From NCBI GenBank assembly GCA_026929865.2, contig CM049407.1:31525501-31589500 (forward strand): DNA of 64,000 bases, in the 5' to 3' direction. Shown here piece by piece: positions 13,951-26,371 of the stretch (position 1 is its first letter; the number at the start of each line of letters is the position of its first letter). Origin of the DNA: Hyperoplus lanceolatus. Lineage: Eukaryota; Chordata; Actinopteri; Uranoscopiformes; Ammodytidae. The notes under the pieces were generated by a model. That model had not been told where the DNA came from and searched no databases. It saw nothing but the letters and a program-made list of their open reading frames with translations. Made by a program: the position numbers and the translations under genes.

Positions 13951-13984
13951 GTGTTTTCTTCTTCTTCTTCTTCTTCTTCTTCTT
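13951..13984. repeat. (TTC)n microsatellite
   Basis: About 11 copies of TTC inside the LTR-like insertion. Confidence 0.9.
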
Positions 13985-14254
13985 TTCGGTTATAGGCGGG
14001 TTGCAACCATAACTTTTTTGGTGCATACCGCCACCAACTGTACCGGAGTGTAACAACCGCATTTATGTCATATAAAATAAATAATCAGATAGCTAGATAC
14101 TTGAATAGTAGGAACCAATAAAAAAAATAAAAATAAAATGAAATACACACACTAAATTCTTTTAAATTATGTGTGTTTTCCCTCGTCTGTCTCTCCTTTT
14201 CTTTGTTCCATGTGTCGGCTTCCCTGTTGGCATGTGGGCGTGGTGGCACTCCAA

Positions 14255-14331
14255 GGCAGGCTGTTCCAGGTGTGGATCGTTGGGCTAATCAGGGCAGGCT
14301 GTTTCCAGGTGTGGATCGTTGGGCTAATCAG
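14255..14331 (+). repeat. tandem duplication, 38/39-bp unit, just before a TATA-like box
   Basis: Two near-identical units at 14255-14292 and 14293-14331, differing by one extra T. They start GGCAGGCTG and end GGGCTAATCAG. The TATA-like box lies only a few bases downstream, as enhancer repeats do in LTR promoters. Confidence 0.85.
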
Positions 14332-16361
14332 GGCTCCCTATTTAAACCTGTGGACTCCAGTCATTCAGCGCCAGAGTCTACTACTTACCAGAGCGGTGCC
14401 CCCGCTGTTCACCTTTCCTGCTCGCCTGCCTGCGGGTTTCCGGATATCCACTTGCCTCTGATCGCCACGCCATTCAGCCGTCCAGTGTCCTGCCTGCCTG
14501 CCTAATAAACATTGTTCTAAACTGACTACCTGGTATCTGTTCTGCTTTTGGGTCCAACCTCAAGCTATCACAACAACAAATCCATAAATATTAATTTAAA
14601 AAAGATTAGCAATTTTCATCAAAAATGTGTTTGGCTGTTGTTACATTTATACACAAACTGTTACATTTGAATTTACAAAATGCTTTTAATTTGTGAACTT
14701 CTTTGTATTCATGTGTGAATTGGTCTGTATTTGTGTGTGGAATTTTGAGACTCCCCTGACATCGCTGGATTCACAAATGTGTTTTTTTCAACCAGGAACT
14801 ACCTGTAGCCAATCGGATGTCTTCCTCGTTTTCAGCCAATCACATGAGCGCAGTCTCACAAGGGTCCGCTTAAGCCCAGAGACAGAGGACGGTACGGCAC
14901 GACTGAATGAGCTCAACCTCAATGCATTATTTTTAAAACTGCCGTGGAGTTGTTTTGCCGCAGTGGACCACGTTTTTGGTGAATCATAAACGAGTCACCA
15001 ACAATTCCAGCATTTGCAGCGTCCATTTCTCCAAAGAAGAGTTTAGTAACTTTGGCTAGAAGGCTGCTGGCTTTGCAAAGCGGTTATGTCTAGCTGATGC
15101 CTGCTGGAGCTGCCATTCTTTACTTCAGACTTCACCGACACCGTGCTGATTGCCGATCATGTAAGTCACTTATCAGCTTAGCTGTACCTTTCATTTTACT
15201 GTCTCATTAGCTTTAGTTATGCTACTACGGTGTATTTCACTTGTGTGTTGCTAACATTTAGCCCTAGGCCCAGTGTTTGAAGCTAACGTTATCATAGTAG
15301 CCTACTACCGAATGTTTATTTTTAGCAGGTCATGCTAGCTACCTTGATGACAATCACACAAAATATAGCCACTGAATTAAGAATTATATTATACCCTAAC
15401 AGAATAAGGACTGTTTTCTTCAGTGTCATCATTGTAAATATATTCAATTTCTTCTTAAAAGCAGAAACAAGGTTTTACTCAAAGACATCTTGAAGCTCAG
15501 CCCATTGTACCAGACCTCCAACTTGGAAGTAGTCAAGGTGTTGTCCAGGAGTGTCCACTGGTTGTCTCATTTTCATACTTTGGATGCAGATCAGGTACTT
15601 ATGAATACATATGCTAATCTTAGAGTGTATGTACAATAAATGCCCAATAAACAATTAACAAACAACATATTGTACTTGCAGGTGTTCCCGTGGAGAGTGC
15701 CAGACGACGACAGTAGCTATTTGAAATTGTATGTCGCAGTTTGTAACATTGGTGGGCAGTAAATAATAAATTAATTATACCTCTCAGATCTCTCTATCTA
15801 TATTCTGTGATGGCTTACCTTGGCTGAAGGAGCATAAACTAAATTACTTTTACTATGGAAAAACATTGTTGCTGTACCAGTGCATGTCCCTGTACAATAA
15901 TACTTTCTCCAGGTCAGGAACGAGGTGCTTCTGGAGCATCCAAGGTGCAGGACACTTCTTCAAGGCCTTGAACCAAATGTTTCTCAACCCTTATGCCTTA
16001 GAAGCTGCTCTACGTATATATAGGGCACATTATGAAACCCTGCCTTTGAGAGGGAAAGCAGCTTACTAGATAACTCAATATCCATCATTCTTCAATAATG
16101 CTGTTACTACTATTTGACAATGCTTCATCATTTATTACACTTCAATTATATTATAATTAAAATAATTATTTTAAAACACAGCGTTGAATGAAAATATGTG
16201 AGGCTTTATTTAAAGAGTTTGTAGTCAGTAGGTCTTTGAGCAGGACACTTCCACAAAAACACTTTGTCCTTTCTCGTCCATTTCTTGATAACTGCAACAG
16301 AAAAGTACAGTGACAGTGGCTATATTTTGTGTGATTGTCATCAAGGTAGCTAGCAAGACCT

Positions 16362-16363
16362 CC

Positions 16364-16398
<35 letters not shown>

Positions 16399-16400
16399 CT
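16362..16400. repeat. (TA)n/(CA)n microsatellite
   Basis: Compound dinucleotide tract directly left of transposon B1. Confidence 0.85.
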
Positions 16401-16445
16401 ACATATACATACACATACATACATATACACATACATACATATATA

Positions 16446-17390
16446 GGGGAGAACGGGGTAAGAAGGCACACTTTTTACTCTAGTGAGAATTGCTCATCAC
16501 CTAAACATCTTTCGATAGTCATTCCTACATTACATTGAAGCTTAAGGTGTTGGCTTGAAATGTGAACCCCTCACTTTTTCTATCTTATTGTAATAAAGAA
16601 GAAATTAATCATCAAAGACACCCTTACACATTGTGACAACCAACCCCATCAAGGGGTCGGTTGTCATACACTATGGGGTTGTTTGTCACAATGTTATCTT
16701 AATGGGAATAATCTTAAAAAGAAAGAAAGAAAGTAGAACTAAATTTGGAAATGCAATTGCATTGTCAAGTTGACAAATAGGCCTATATAACTTACTGTAG
16801 CCTTGGCAGCTGGTCTAGTTTGGGATGCACTGGGTTGTTTTGATTTTGTTGCCCTTTTTTCCTTTGCATGCTAGCTGCCTTTTCCTGCTCTATTCTTTCC
16901 TGCTCTGGGGTGTCAGTGAGGATACAGCTTGACAATTTATTTCGTTATTGGGTTCCTTTTCTGGCTGTAGCCTTTGGATAACATGTGACAACCAACCCCC
17001 CCAAAAATGTGACGACCAACCCCAACTTGAATTTTTTGCTAGCATCAAGACCAACAACCATCTGACAACTAATTAGCTTGCTAACCACAATCTAAACTAT
17101 AGTTTACCCTTCACACTTTTAATGGGTAACAAGTGTTTTGTTATAAACCCATTCTGTAAAAGCCTAGAAGAAAAATACTGAGGAGCTCAATATTTTCAAT
17201 TTGACATGAGAAACACAAACAGTCCTCTCACCTCAAATTCAGCAGTCTAACTCCAAGGAAGACTATGTAGGTGACCTCTGATCCCAATTCTGGATATTTA
17301 CATACCAAAATTTCACAGACAGCGCCTTCTGGTTCCGAGATATAACGATTGTGACAACCAACCCGTGTGACAAATTACACCGTTCTCCCC
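16446..17390. mobile_element. transposon B1: TA-flanked GGGGAGAACGG element, motif TGTGACAACCAACCCC
   Basis: The terminal inverted repeat is GGGGAGAACGG, with TA at 16444-16445 and 17391-17392. The inverted arm of the surrounding element preserves the empty site with one TA, proving a 2-bp target duplication. The motif TGTGACAACCAACCCC occurs at 16632, 16984, 17008 (one mismatch) and near the right end (17349). In reverse it occurs at 16653 and 16675. Positions 16632-16668 form a head-to-head palindrome. There is no open frame of note, so it is non-autonomous. Confidence 0.8.
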
Positions 17391-17975
17391 TACAGACCAA
17401 TTCACACATGAATGCAAGGAAGTTCAAAAATTAAAAGCATTTTGTAAATTCAAATGTAACAGTTTGTATATAAATGTAACAACATCCAAACACATTTGAT
17501 GAAAATTGCAAATCTTTTTTAAATTAATATATTTATGGATTTATATAACATTTATTTAAAACAAGATACATTTGTGTGTGGATCGGAAATGTGTTTGTGA
17601 AACTTTTTATTATAGATGGATTTATTTTACATTTATATATGACGGTTTTCATTTGTGTGTGCATTGAAATGTATTTGTGAGAAGAGAGTCATTTATATAT
17701 AAATTACAAAATACAAGTGTGAATCCTTCTCTGTGCATTCATTAATATTGAGACTGATTTCATACCATACAGCCATCCCATTTTTTACAGATACCTGCAA
17801 TTAGGGAACTTTGTCAGAGGTAACATTTTTAATTTTGCAATTTATAATCCAGTCCTTACTGTTAACTAAACCTGATGCCAAAAAACTAGTCTCTAGGTTT
17901 GCAAACTTGTCTTCCATAAAGACACCATGTCGCCAGTGCCCAAGCTGTAATATCAGGGGGGTCATAATCAATATT

Positions 17976-18032
17976 AGTGAGTGAGTGAGTGAGTGAGTGA
18001 GTGAGTGAGTGAGTGAGTGAGTGAGTGAGTGA
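17976..18032. repeat. (GTGA)n microsatellite
   Basis: About 14 perfect copies of GTGA with no spacers. Confidence 0.95.
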
Positions 18033-18104
18033 CAGCTGGAAGAGTTACATTACACATTCCTATACCCTCAATTGACCAAAGTTTAAAAAATGTAGTATTA
18101 CAAC

Positions 18105-18774
18105 TAGGGCTGTCAAATTAACGCGTTAATTTCGATTAATTAATCACAGAAAAATTATCTCGATTAAGAAAATTAACGCAGATTAATCGCACTTCTATAA
18201 TGCCCTTTGACCCGGTGCAAAAGTGGTGCGCAGCTGCACCGAGCTGCACCTGTAGCTTGCATACACAGCCCGCACGGGTGAAAGGGAGAAAAGTAAAGAG
18301 AGAAGCAGGGGAAAGGGCGGGGCCGAGGGCTCTATGGACGGTTTATGGGATGCTTCGGGCAAATAAGCATGAAGGTAGGGAGACATCTTACTTTATTCTC
18401 CACAGTGTCTGTGCATTATTGATTTAGTGGTTGCAACAATGTAGGTTCAAAAGTATCTCTCAATCTTCCTAGCTGTCTCGTCTCCCGCGTAAACGGACAC
18501 CCGCCCCGTGTGTGTCAATATTTCTGCCTATGAGTACGACGATGGTGAATGAATCGGCATAGCATCTGTGGCAGTGCAGCGCTGTCTGTTGTGGAGACAG
18601 AAGTTACCAGAGATGGAGAGCGAGAGAGAGAGAGAAAAAAACTGTACTAGCAGGCTATACAGCTGTTTATAAACAGGTATAAAAGTGTCATAAAAGTATG
18701 CGATTAATTTAGATTAATTAATCACAGAGCCTGTAATTAATTAGATTAATTTTTTTAATGGCTTGACAGCCCTA
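18105..18774. mobile_element. hAT-type MITE with TAGGGCTGTCAA ends
   Basis: 670 bp. The terminal inverted repeats TAGGGCTGTCAA and TTGACAGCCCTA are flanked by ATTACAAC (18097-18104) and ATTCCAAC (18775-18782), an 8-bp duplication with one change. Subterminal ATTAATTAATCACAG repeats occur near both ends. This matches a common non-autonomous hAT type of fish. No transposase. Confidence 0.85.
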
Positions 18775-18782
18775 ATTCCAAC

Positions 18783-20148
18783 TTTTTGGGTGTAGGTGTC
18801 CAAGTACATTACTTAATGTAAAAAGTTATTAGAACTAAGCCACAATCATTATCATTAGGAACACCTGTGCTTTTCCTAATATGACAACTCAATGCATCAA
18901 CATAAAATACTTCACATGTCCTGTCCTGTTTCTTAAATAGTAAAGGTTCACATGTTTTAGAACTTTGCTGTAATTGTTTCAAGTAAAAAAACACAGTTTG
19001 ATGGCCCCTGTCGTTATTTTAATTTTTTTTTTTTTAATTATATAGTGTTGTATTTTTGTTGAGTATTTCATTTTAAAAAAAACACAAGCATACAATGTTA
19101 TATAGTGTTTGATATTTTAACAATTTAACAAATGAAATATAACAATACATTATATTTTATAAGATCATATGTTTTGTTTCTCGAATCCTAATTAGCAAAT
19201 GAGCTAGTAACTATGGCTGTTCTACAATGGATTTAAATGGATAAAATGTACACTATTCCCCTCACTGTTAAACTGCGGTAGTCACATTATTAACAACAGA
19301 CTTCCTATCAGTATTCAATTACATTACATCATTGTGATAATGTCATATTTAGTAACCAACTGTTGTTTTATTAAAGCCACCCGCATGTTTACAGTCAAGA
19401 CACTGGAAGTAATTGTGATATTATTAAGACCTCTTCATTTTATTTGCTTACTAATTTGACTGCATTGATTTGATTTCATTTGGTTTACGGGACGTTGACC
19501 AAAGGCACCTGCTGTTTTGCGGGAGTTTGATTTAAATACTGGTAAAACAAAAGCAGAGGAGGAATCATGTTCAGCAGGTAATAATTTACATGTTTCCTAT
19601 TAGAGGCAGGCAGAGAGCAGCCACAGGGTCAACATACTCGCTCAGCTAGAGAAAGGGCAGAGGCCACGCCCCCATTTCAGATGATAAACTAACCCATATG
19701 CTAACCCATAAACTGGGCCAAGCATTATTAAAACCTCTTCAGCATTTAGTGTATCCAGTGGTGAGAAGGACAAGGTAAATGCACAGTAAAGCATTCTACT
19801 GAGGCTGAGCACAAAGAGACACGTGAAAGAGTTTACTAAAAGAAAGACTTGTAACAACACAACTTGCTTTGAGACTACCGTTGAGTTTTTTTTTCAATAT
19901 ATATTATTTTTATTTTTATTTATTTATGTATTATTTAATGACATAAACAACACCTACAACACTAAACAAAAAAAGGGAAAAAACAACCCGATCACATGCA
20001 CTCAAAAACACACACACACACACACACACACACATCCAGGAGGTGAGTCACTGCCAGCCAAACAAAATGTCTCCGTCATGTCAAAATTCCTCCTTCATGA
20101 CACGAAAAAAAATTAAAATAATGACCAAACCTCTTCTTTTTTTACTAA
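18783..20148. other. non-coding stretch with (CA)n at 20008-20034
   Basis: AT-rich and no gene seen. A short CA microsatellite lies just before the large nested element. Confidence 0.6.
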
Positions 20149-21113
20149 TAGGGGAGAACGGGGGAATGTGAGCCATCGGGTAATGTGAGACACCCCCTGT
20201 ATCTAGGCAATGGAACACATTTTTGTTCATGTGAGGTATATGTTTTCAAGCCCCTCTCATTTCCCCTTGAAAGAGAGGGCCTCATGGTGATGTTGTAAGC
20301 ATGTTTTTTTTCACAAAAATTTCTTTTTTGCATGTAAAAGTAAATTTTCTTGCTGTCAAGTTAATCTATTGTTGTGCCAAAGCAAATTGATTCAGGTAGA
20401 AAAACTTCTATCATACATGTTGATGAACTACCAACATATGAAACCATGTGATGATGATAACTGAAGATTAGCGTGATTTGCTGAGAGAGGTAGTTTTTTC
20501 TCAAATTGTGGCAGTGGGGTAAAGTGAGACAAATGCTGTGGGGTAAAGTGAGACAGTGTCTGTGCCCTCTTTTAATGAATCCATTATATTTGAGGTAGCA
20601 AGGAGACTAGTTTGAATAAGACAAAAGACAATGTGGGCTGGAGGTGGGGGTTGATGGTGTCAGCAAGGGCATGGTTTGGCACGTATGTATGTGGGGGACA
20701 GGAGAGTGACCTTTAACACCAATAGACTCTAAGTAATATGTCTTTATTCAATGAATGATCCCAATAAAACAAATGTAGAAAAATATTAATCAAAGACTGA
20801 AAAGATGTAAAAAGACAGCTGGGTCTAGTCCTGTGTTCTGAGTCCCTGACTGTTCTAGCTGGTTCTGGTTGTTCTTTGCTCTGAACCCCAGACCCTAGCT
20901 GGCTCTAAGGGTCCTGTGTTCTGACCCCCAGACTGTGTTTTTAATCTAACTGGTTCTATCTGTCATTGGAATGTTAATTATTGAATATCAATTATATGGT
21001 GTATTTGATTAGTTACTTTCAAGTGTTTAGAAAAAAAATTTTCTTAATTGACCAAACCCCATGATTCTGTTACTCGTCCGACATTAGTTTTGGAATATTT
21101 GGTTTTAAGCTAG

Positions 21114-21450
21114 TGTGGTGGATTTTGAATGGTTAATACCAGAGTTTGCTGACCATGTATGTCTTAAAGGTTGGGGTCACTGGGACACCTGGAATGACTA
21201 GTGTCTGTCTATTTGTAGATAATTATACGCTTGATACCCCCCCCCCACACATGAGATATAAGACACTGTTCTGTAACTAATCGATAGGTGCCATGCAGCT
21301 CTCAGCCTGCTGCTTCAATGCTACTACCAAGTCCTCTGTATGTCTTCTGGAAACTCTTGCAATAAACTTGGAACACTGATTTAAACAGTCCAGTCTGAAG
21401 TCCTTTATCTTGTGTCTTGGTCAAGCCATGGGGAACATTCGGCTACTACA
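21114..21450 (+). repeat. 5' LTR (337 bp)
   Basis: Begins TGTGGTGGATTTTG and ends CGGCTACTACA. AATAAA lies near 21360. It differs from the 3' LTR at only a handful of positions, plus small indels (for example near 21155), so the insertion is moderately young. Confidence 0.85.
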
Positions 21451-22526
21451 ATTGGCGTCACGAACAGGATAAAATGACATTGGAACAGGCGGAACTTCCG
21501 GACCCAAGAGTGTTCCAGTTGTTATACAAAAAAAGAACTTTGTGCAGTGTTATTGACTAACGCTGGGAAAAAAAGGCTGGACTGGAATCAAGCTTGTTAC
21601 GTCGCTCTGTGCTTATGTACGCTAAGAAAATGAAGAAAAAGACTAAATTAAAAAGCGTAGCGTGGTCTGCTCCTGAACTATCAGATGTCAAAATCCTACC
21701 AGCAGTTCGGGAGACATTCCACTAGGGACCTATAACAACACGCAATACTCTGTCTGGCTGTGATGCTGCTTCTGTCTGCCGGACACAAGGCTGTGGTCAT
21801 GCTGAAAGAGGAGGAGGCCACGCGCATACCAGCTGCATACCAACTTGGACTTTCCTGGGCTGCTGGCCACCGAAATCCACGTCTGGCGGAGTCTGCCAGG
21901 TATGAAATGGAGGACCATCCTCTGTGCCAAAGTTGGATGGACTACATCTCCCATGCAAGCTGATCATGTATCCAAATATCTGAACTTGAGACTCTTGAGA
22001 CTCAGCTGCAGAGGGTTCTCATACCCTGATCTCATTTTATCATCGTTCAGTGTTTAGGCGTTTGCATTGTTGGTCCTATTAAAATGTAGTTTACTGCAGT
22101 AATGTGTACATCTATGCATTGTATTCTACATAACTCATAAAGAGTGTTTCTGTGTTTTGTTGGAGGTTTCTGTTGGGCCATTCAAATGTGTTTGGTTACA
22201 TCTCGTTTTTGGTAGATGAAGTATCATCTAAATGGAGGAATATGTGGTGGATTTTGAATGGTTAATACCAGAGTTTGCTGACCGTTTTAAAGGTTGGTGT
22301 CACTGGGGGAGAAGTGGAGAGCACCCCTAGGCAAGGCAAGGCAACTTTATTTATATAGCACATTTCAGACACGGGGCCACTCAAGGTGCTTCACAGGGTC
22401 AAAAATAAAAATACATTAAGTATAGAACAGACACACAAAAAAAGAAACAAATTTAAAAACATGGATAGAAATACAGCATTTAAATAAAATAAATAAAACA
22501 TTTGAACAAAAAATAAAAATTACAGG

Positions 22527-25500
22527 TTAAAAGGGAAACAGGAAAGTCTTGAGACCCGATTTAAAAGAGCTGAGAGTCTCAGCAGACCTCAGGCTCTCTG
22601 GCAGTCCGTTCCAGACTTTGGGCGCATAAAAACTGAAGGCAGCCTCTCCCTGTCTAGTCCTAGCTCTGGGGACTTTTAGAAGACCTGTCCCAGACGACCT
22701 AAGAGCCCTGGTTGGTTCATAACGGATCAGCAGATCAGTAATGTATTTTGGCCCTAGACCATTTAGGGCTTTGTAAACTAACATAAGTATTTTGAAATCA
22801 ATTCTCTGTTTGACAGGAAGCCAGTGTAAAGACCTCAGAACTGGGGTAATGTGATCCACTTTTTTGGTCCTAGTGAGGACTCGAGCAGCAGCGTTTTGAA
22901 TTAGCTGAAGCTGTCTGATTGACTTTTTAGGAAGGCCTGCAAAGACACTATTACAGTAGTCAAGTCTACTAAAAATAAATGCATGGACAAGTTTTTCTAA
23001 GTCCTGCTGAGACAGTAGCCCTTTAATTCTTGATATATTTTTAAGGTGGTAGTAGGCTGACTTAGTAATTGATTTAATGTGTTTTTTGAAATTCAAGTCT
23101 GAATCTATGACTACTCCAAGATTTCTAGCTTGGTGTGTGCTTTCTAACATAACAGATTTAAGCTGTGTGCTGACTTTTAATTGTTCATCCCTGTTACCAA
23201 AGACAATTACTTCAGTTTCGTCTTTGTTTAATTGAAGAAAGTTTTGGCACATCCAGTCATTTGCAGCCGAGTGTGAAGCGGTTGGGATGAGGATCAGCAC
23301 CTCTAAATCGGAGGCCATGGTGCTCAGCAGGAAACCGATGGATTGTCTACTACAGGTAGGGACTGAGTCCTTACCCCAAGTGAAGGAGTTCAAGTACCTC
23401 GGGGTCTTGTTTGCGAGTGAGGGAACAATGGAGCGTGAGATTGGCCATAGAATCGGAGCAGCAGGGGCGGTTTTGCACTCGCTTTACCGCACTGTTGTGA
23501 CGAAAAGAGAGCTGAGTCGTAAGGCAAAGCTTTCGATCTACCGGGCGATCTTTGTTCCTACCCTCACCTATGGTCCTGAAGGCTGGGTAATGACCGAAAG
23601 AACGAGGTCGCGGGTACAAGCGGCCGAATTGGGCTTTCTCAGGAGGGTGGCTGGCGTCTCCCTTAGAGATAGGGTGAGAAGCTCAGTCATTCGTGAGGAA
23701 CTCGGGGCAGAGCCGCTACTCCTTTGCGTTGAAAGGAGCCAGTTGAGGTGGTTCGGGCATCTGGTAAGGATGCCCCCAGGGCGCCTCCCTAGGGAGGTGG
23801 TCCAGGAGCGTCCAGCTGGGAGGAGGCCTCGGGGAAGACCCAGGACTAGGTGGAGAGATTATATTTCCACGCTGGCCTGGGAACGCCTCGGGATCCCCCA
23901 GTCAGAGCTGGTTGAAGTGGCCCGGGAAAGAGAAGTTTGGGGTTCCCTGCTCAAGCTGCTGCCCCCGCGACCCGATTTCGGATAAGCGGTTGAAGATGAT
24001 GATGAGTCATTGATTTGTTCAATGCACTTACTTAGTGCTTGGATTAGACTGTAGTCTCCTGGTGATATGGTTATGTAAATTTTTGTGTCGTCTGCATAAT
24101 TATGATAACATAATTTGTTCTTGTTCATAATCTGAGCTAATGGGAGCATGTAGATGTTGAACAGAAGAGGCCCAAGAATGGAACCTTGGGGGACCCCGCA
24201 TGTAATATTTGTTCTCTCGGATGTGAAATTGCCTATTGATACATAGTAGTCTCTGTCCTTTAAGTATGATTCAAACCAGTTTAGTACAGTTCCAGAAAGT
24301 CCAACCCAGTTTGCTAGTCGATCTAGTAATATGCTGTGGTCAACTGTGTCGAACGCAGCACTGAGATCCAATAAAACTAATACAGAGCTTTTGCCACTGT
24401 CTGTGTTTAAGTGGATGTCATTGAGGACCTTAACCAGAGCGGTCTCAGTGCTGAGGTGTTGACGAAAACCTGACTGGAAAACATCAAAGCAGTTGTTCAT
24501 TGCCATGTAGTTATTTAGCTGTTGATAAACAGCTTTTTCAATGATCTTGCTTAAAAATGGCAGGTTAGATATGGGCCTATAATTGTTCATGACTGATGTT
24601 TCTAGGTTGTTCTTTTTTAGGAGTGGCTTGATGACTGCTGTTTTCAGGGCCTGTGGGAATACCCCTGTCCGAAGGGACATGTTGACAATTTCTTGGACAT
24701 CTGAGGCCATACAGCTAAAAACTGTTTTAAAGAAACCTGTGGGTAGAATGTCAAGGCAACAGGAGGAGGAATTCAGGTGTTGTATAATGTCCTCCAGGTT
24801 TTTCTGGTTAATCAGACAAAATTCTGTCATGGCATTTGGATTGATTTCAAGTGGGCACAGGGATAAAACATATCTTGAAACCGGTATTGATGTGATGACA
24901 GCTTGTCTAATTTTATGAATTTTGTCAGTAAAGAAGGAGGCAAATTCATTGCAAGTCCTCGTGGAGTGAAGTTCAGATGCTACTGACACAGGAGGGTTTG
25001 TGAGCCTGTCAACAGTAGAAAATAGGGCACGTGCTTTGTTGCTGTTTTTGGTGATGATGTCAGAGAAAAAAGACTGCCTTGCATTTCTCAGTTCCGAGTT
25101 AAAAGTGAGAAGTTTTCCTTTGAAGAAGTCATAATGAACATTGAGATTTGATTTTTGCCACCTACGTTCTGCTTTACGGCACTCTCTTTTTTCTAGTCTG
25201 ACCTGCGGGGCATTTCTCCATTGGGATCTTTTTTTACCAGAGACGGCCTTCACCTTAGTAGGTGCAATGGCATCAATAATATTTGTAATTTTTGAGTTGA
25301 AGTTATCCACAAACACATTAACTGAGATACAGGGGAGGAGTGGAGTCTGAGAAAATGCTTGAACAAATTCCTCACTGGTGTTTTCAGTAATACACCGCTT
25401 CTTGATTACTTTTGTTTGGTCGCCTTTGTGTATAGTGACTGTACTTTCAAAAAACAAACATGAATGGTCGGAGAGACCCACATCAGTTGCAGAAACCTTT

Positions 25501-26245
25501 GCAATGTCCAGGCCTTTGGAAATGATTAAGTCCAGGGTGTGACCTTTGTTATGTGTAGGCCGGTTCACATGCTGGGAAAGTCCAAAGTTTTCCAGGACAT
25601 AGCACGGTTCTTTAGTACTTCTGTCCTCAGGCTTGTCAACATGTATATTAAAATCACCAACGATTAATACACAGTCAAACTCAATGCAGATTACAGACAG
25701 CAGTTCAGCAAAGTCATCAAAAAAGCTTGCACAGTATTTTGGTGGCCTGTAGATATTAATAAAAATGGCTCGAGAGGCTGAATTTAACTTGAGAGCCACA
25801 TATTCAAATGAAACAAAATTTCCATAAGACATCTTTTTGCATTGTAGAAATTCATTAAATAAAATAACAACTCCACCACCTTTCTTATGAACTCTGGCCT
25901 CACTCATGAAAGTGAAGTTTGGGGGCTTGACTCGATAAGAACAGCTGAGCTGTTGTCTTGGTCCAACCAAGTTTCAGTTAAAAACATAAAATCAAGATTG
26001 TGCTTGGTAATAAAATCATTAATTAAAAATGATTTTCCTGACAAAGATCTGATGTTTAACATGGCCAAACTTAGTGTGTTTAAATGCGAAGCATTGTCAG
26101 CCCTATATACTACAACAGACTGTGGCTGAAGGGGAATGGATACCAGGTTTGAGAAATTTGCTGTATTAAAGTGACAAGTGTTTCTTGAACGTTTTGTGGG
26201 GTTAGTCACACAAACAGCAACAATATGGGGAGGTGAAGTAACCAA
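22527..26245 (-). pseudogene. L2 LINE ORF2: endonuclease plus reverse transcriptase, interrupted
   Basis: Order on minus: endonuclease ([18 protein letters not shown] with catalytic Glu; [21 protein letters not shown] at 25658-25641; GLSDHS). Then reverse transcriptase ([65 protein letters not shown]). The catalytic YADD lies at about 24097-24086. After the RTE insertion come QLNKDETEVIVFG, LGVVIDSDLNFKKHI, FSRLDYCNSVFAGLP and ITPVLRSLHWLPVKQRIDFK. A frameshift near 25920-25960 and the insertion at 23262-24004 inactivate it. Otherwise the reading frame is long and well kept, so the element is relatively young. Confidence 0.88.
23262..24004 (+). mobile_element. 5'-truncated RTE-type LINE inserted in the L2 ORF2
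   Basis: Flanked by a 7-bp duplication AGTCATT (23255-23261 and 24005-24011), which rejoins the L2 frame exactly (QIND|WMCQN). The plus strand encodes 232 codons of the reverse transcriptase C-terminus: KVKEFKYLGV-like (QVKEFKYLGVLF), [71 protein letters not shown]. This is the typical end of teleost RTE/BovB-group LINEs. The 3' tail is a GATGATGAT run. The frame is intact, so this is a young insertion. Confidence 0.88.
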
Positions 26246-26371
26246 TAGTGTACATGGTGATGCCGGAGGTGGACAGTAGGGGGTGCTGGAGACTCGAATG
26301 GTAACCTGAGATGAGTGCAGAGGAAGAGAGGTGTGGGCGATCTGTGGAGTGGGCGTGTGCCGGCTAAACAG

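Larger units (their letters stand above)
13908..14577 (+). repeat. solo-LTR-like insertion in the left arm of the 4.1-kb transposon
   Basis: This segment is absent from the matching right arm, so it is an insertion. It begins TGTCATGACTC and ends near TATCACA. It has a TATA-like TATTTAAA (about 14339) and AATAAA (14504-14509) in the order expected of an LTR. The edges are ambiguous by a few bases (AAAT at both sides is possible). It contains a TTC microsatellite and a tandem duplication. Confidence 0.5.
13679..17768. mobile_element. 4.1-kb long-inverted-repeat transposon (P/THAP-like?), nested host of two insertions
   Basis: About 390 bp at the left (13679-13907 continuing at 14578-14730) is the reverse complement of the right arm (17393-17768). 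The termini read ATGGTATGAAATCAG on both sides, flanked by GCAGCCAT and ACAGCCAT (13671-13678 and 17769-17776; 7 of 8 identical). An 8-bp duplication fits the hAT, P or Zisupton types. Internal plus-strand fragments include CSVHFSKEEFSNFG then AGFAKRLCL (about 15015-15100), reminiscent of the end of a THAP zinc finger. A second fragment is a putative exon at about 15464-15595 (KDILKLSPLYQTSNLEVVK). Stops show it is decayed. The left arm holds an LTR-like insertion; transposon B1 lies at the inner edge of the right arm. Confidence 0.7.

Noticed and set aside
17976..18032. CRISPR-like repeat
   Set aside because: Simple tetranucleotide microsatellite with no spacers in a eukaryotic genome.
23287..25970. 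Long open frames as possible host genes
   Set aside because: Both are clear LINE proteins (RTE and L2 reverse transcriptases) with target duplications or 3' tails.
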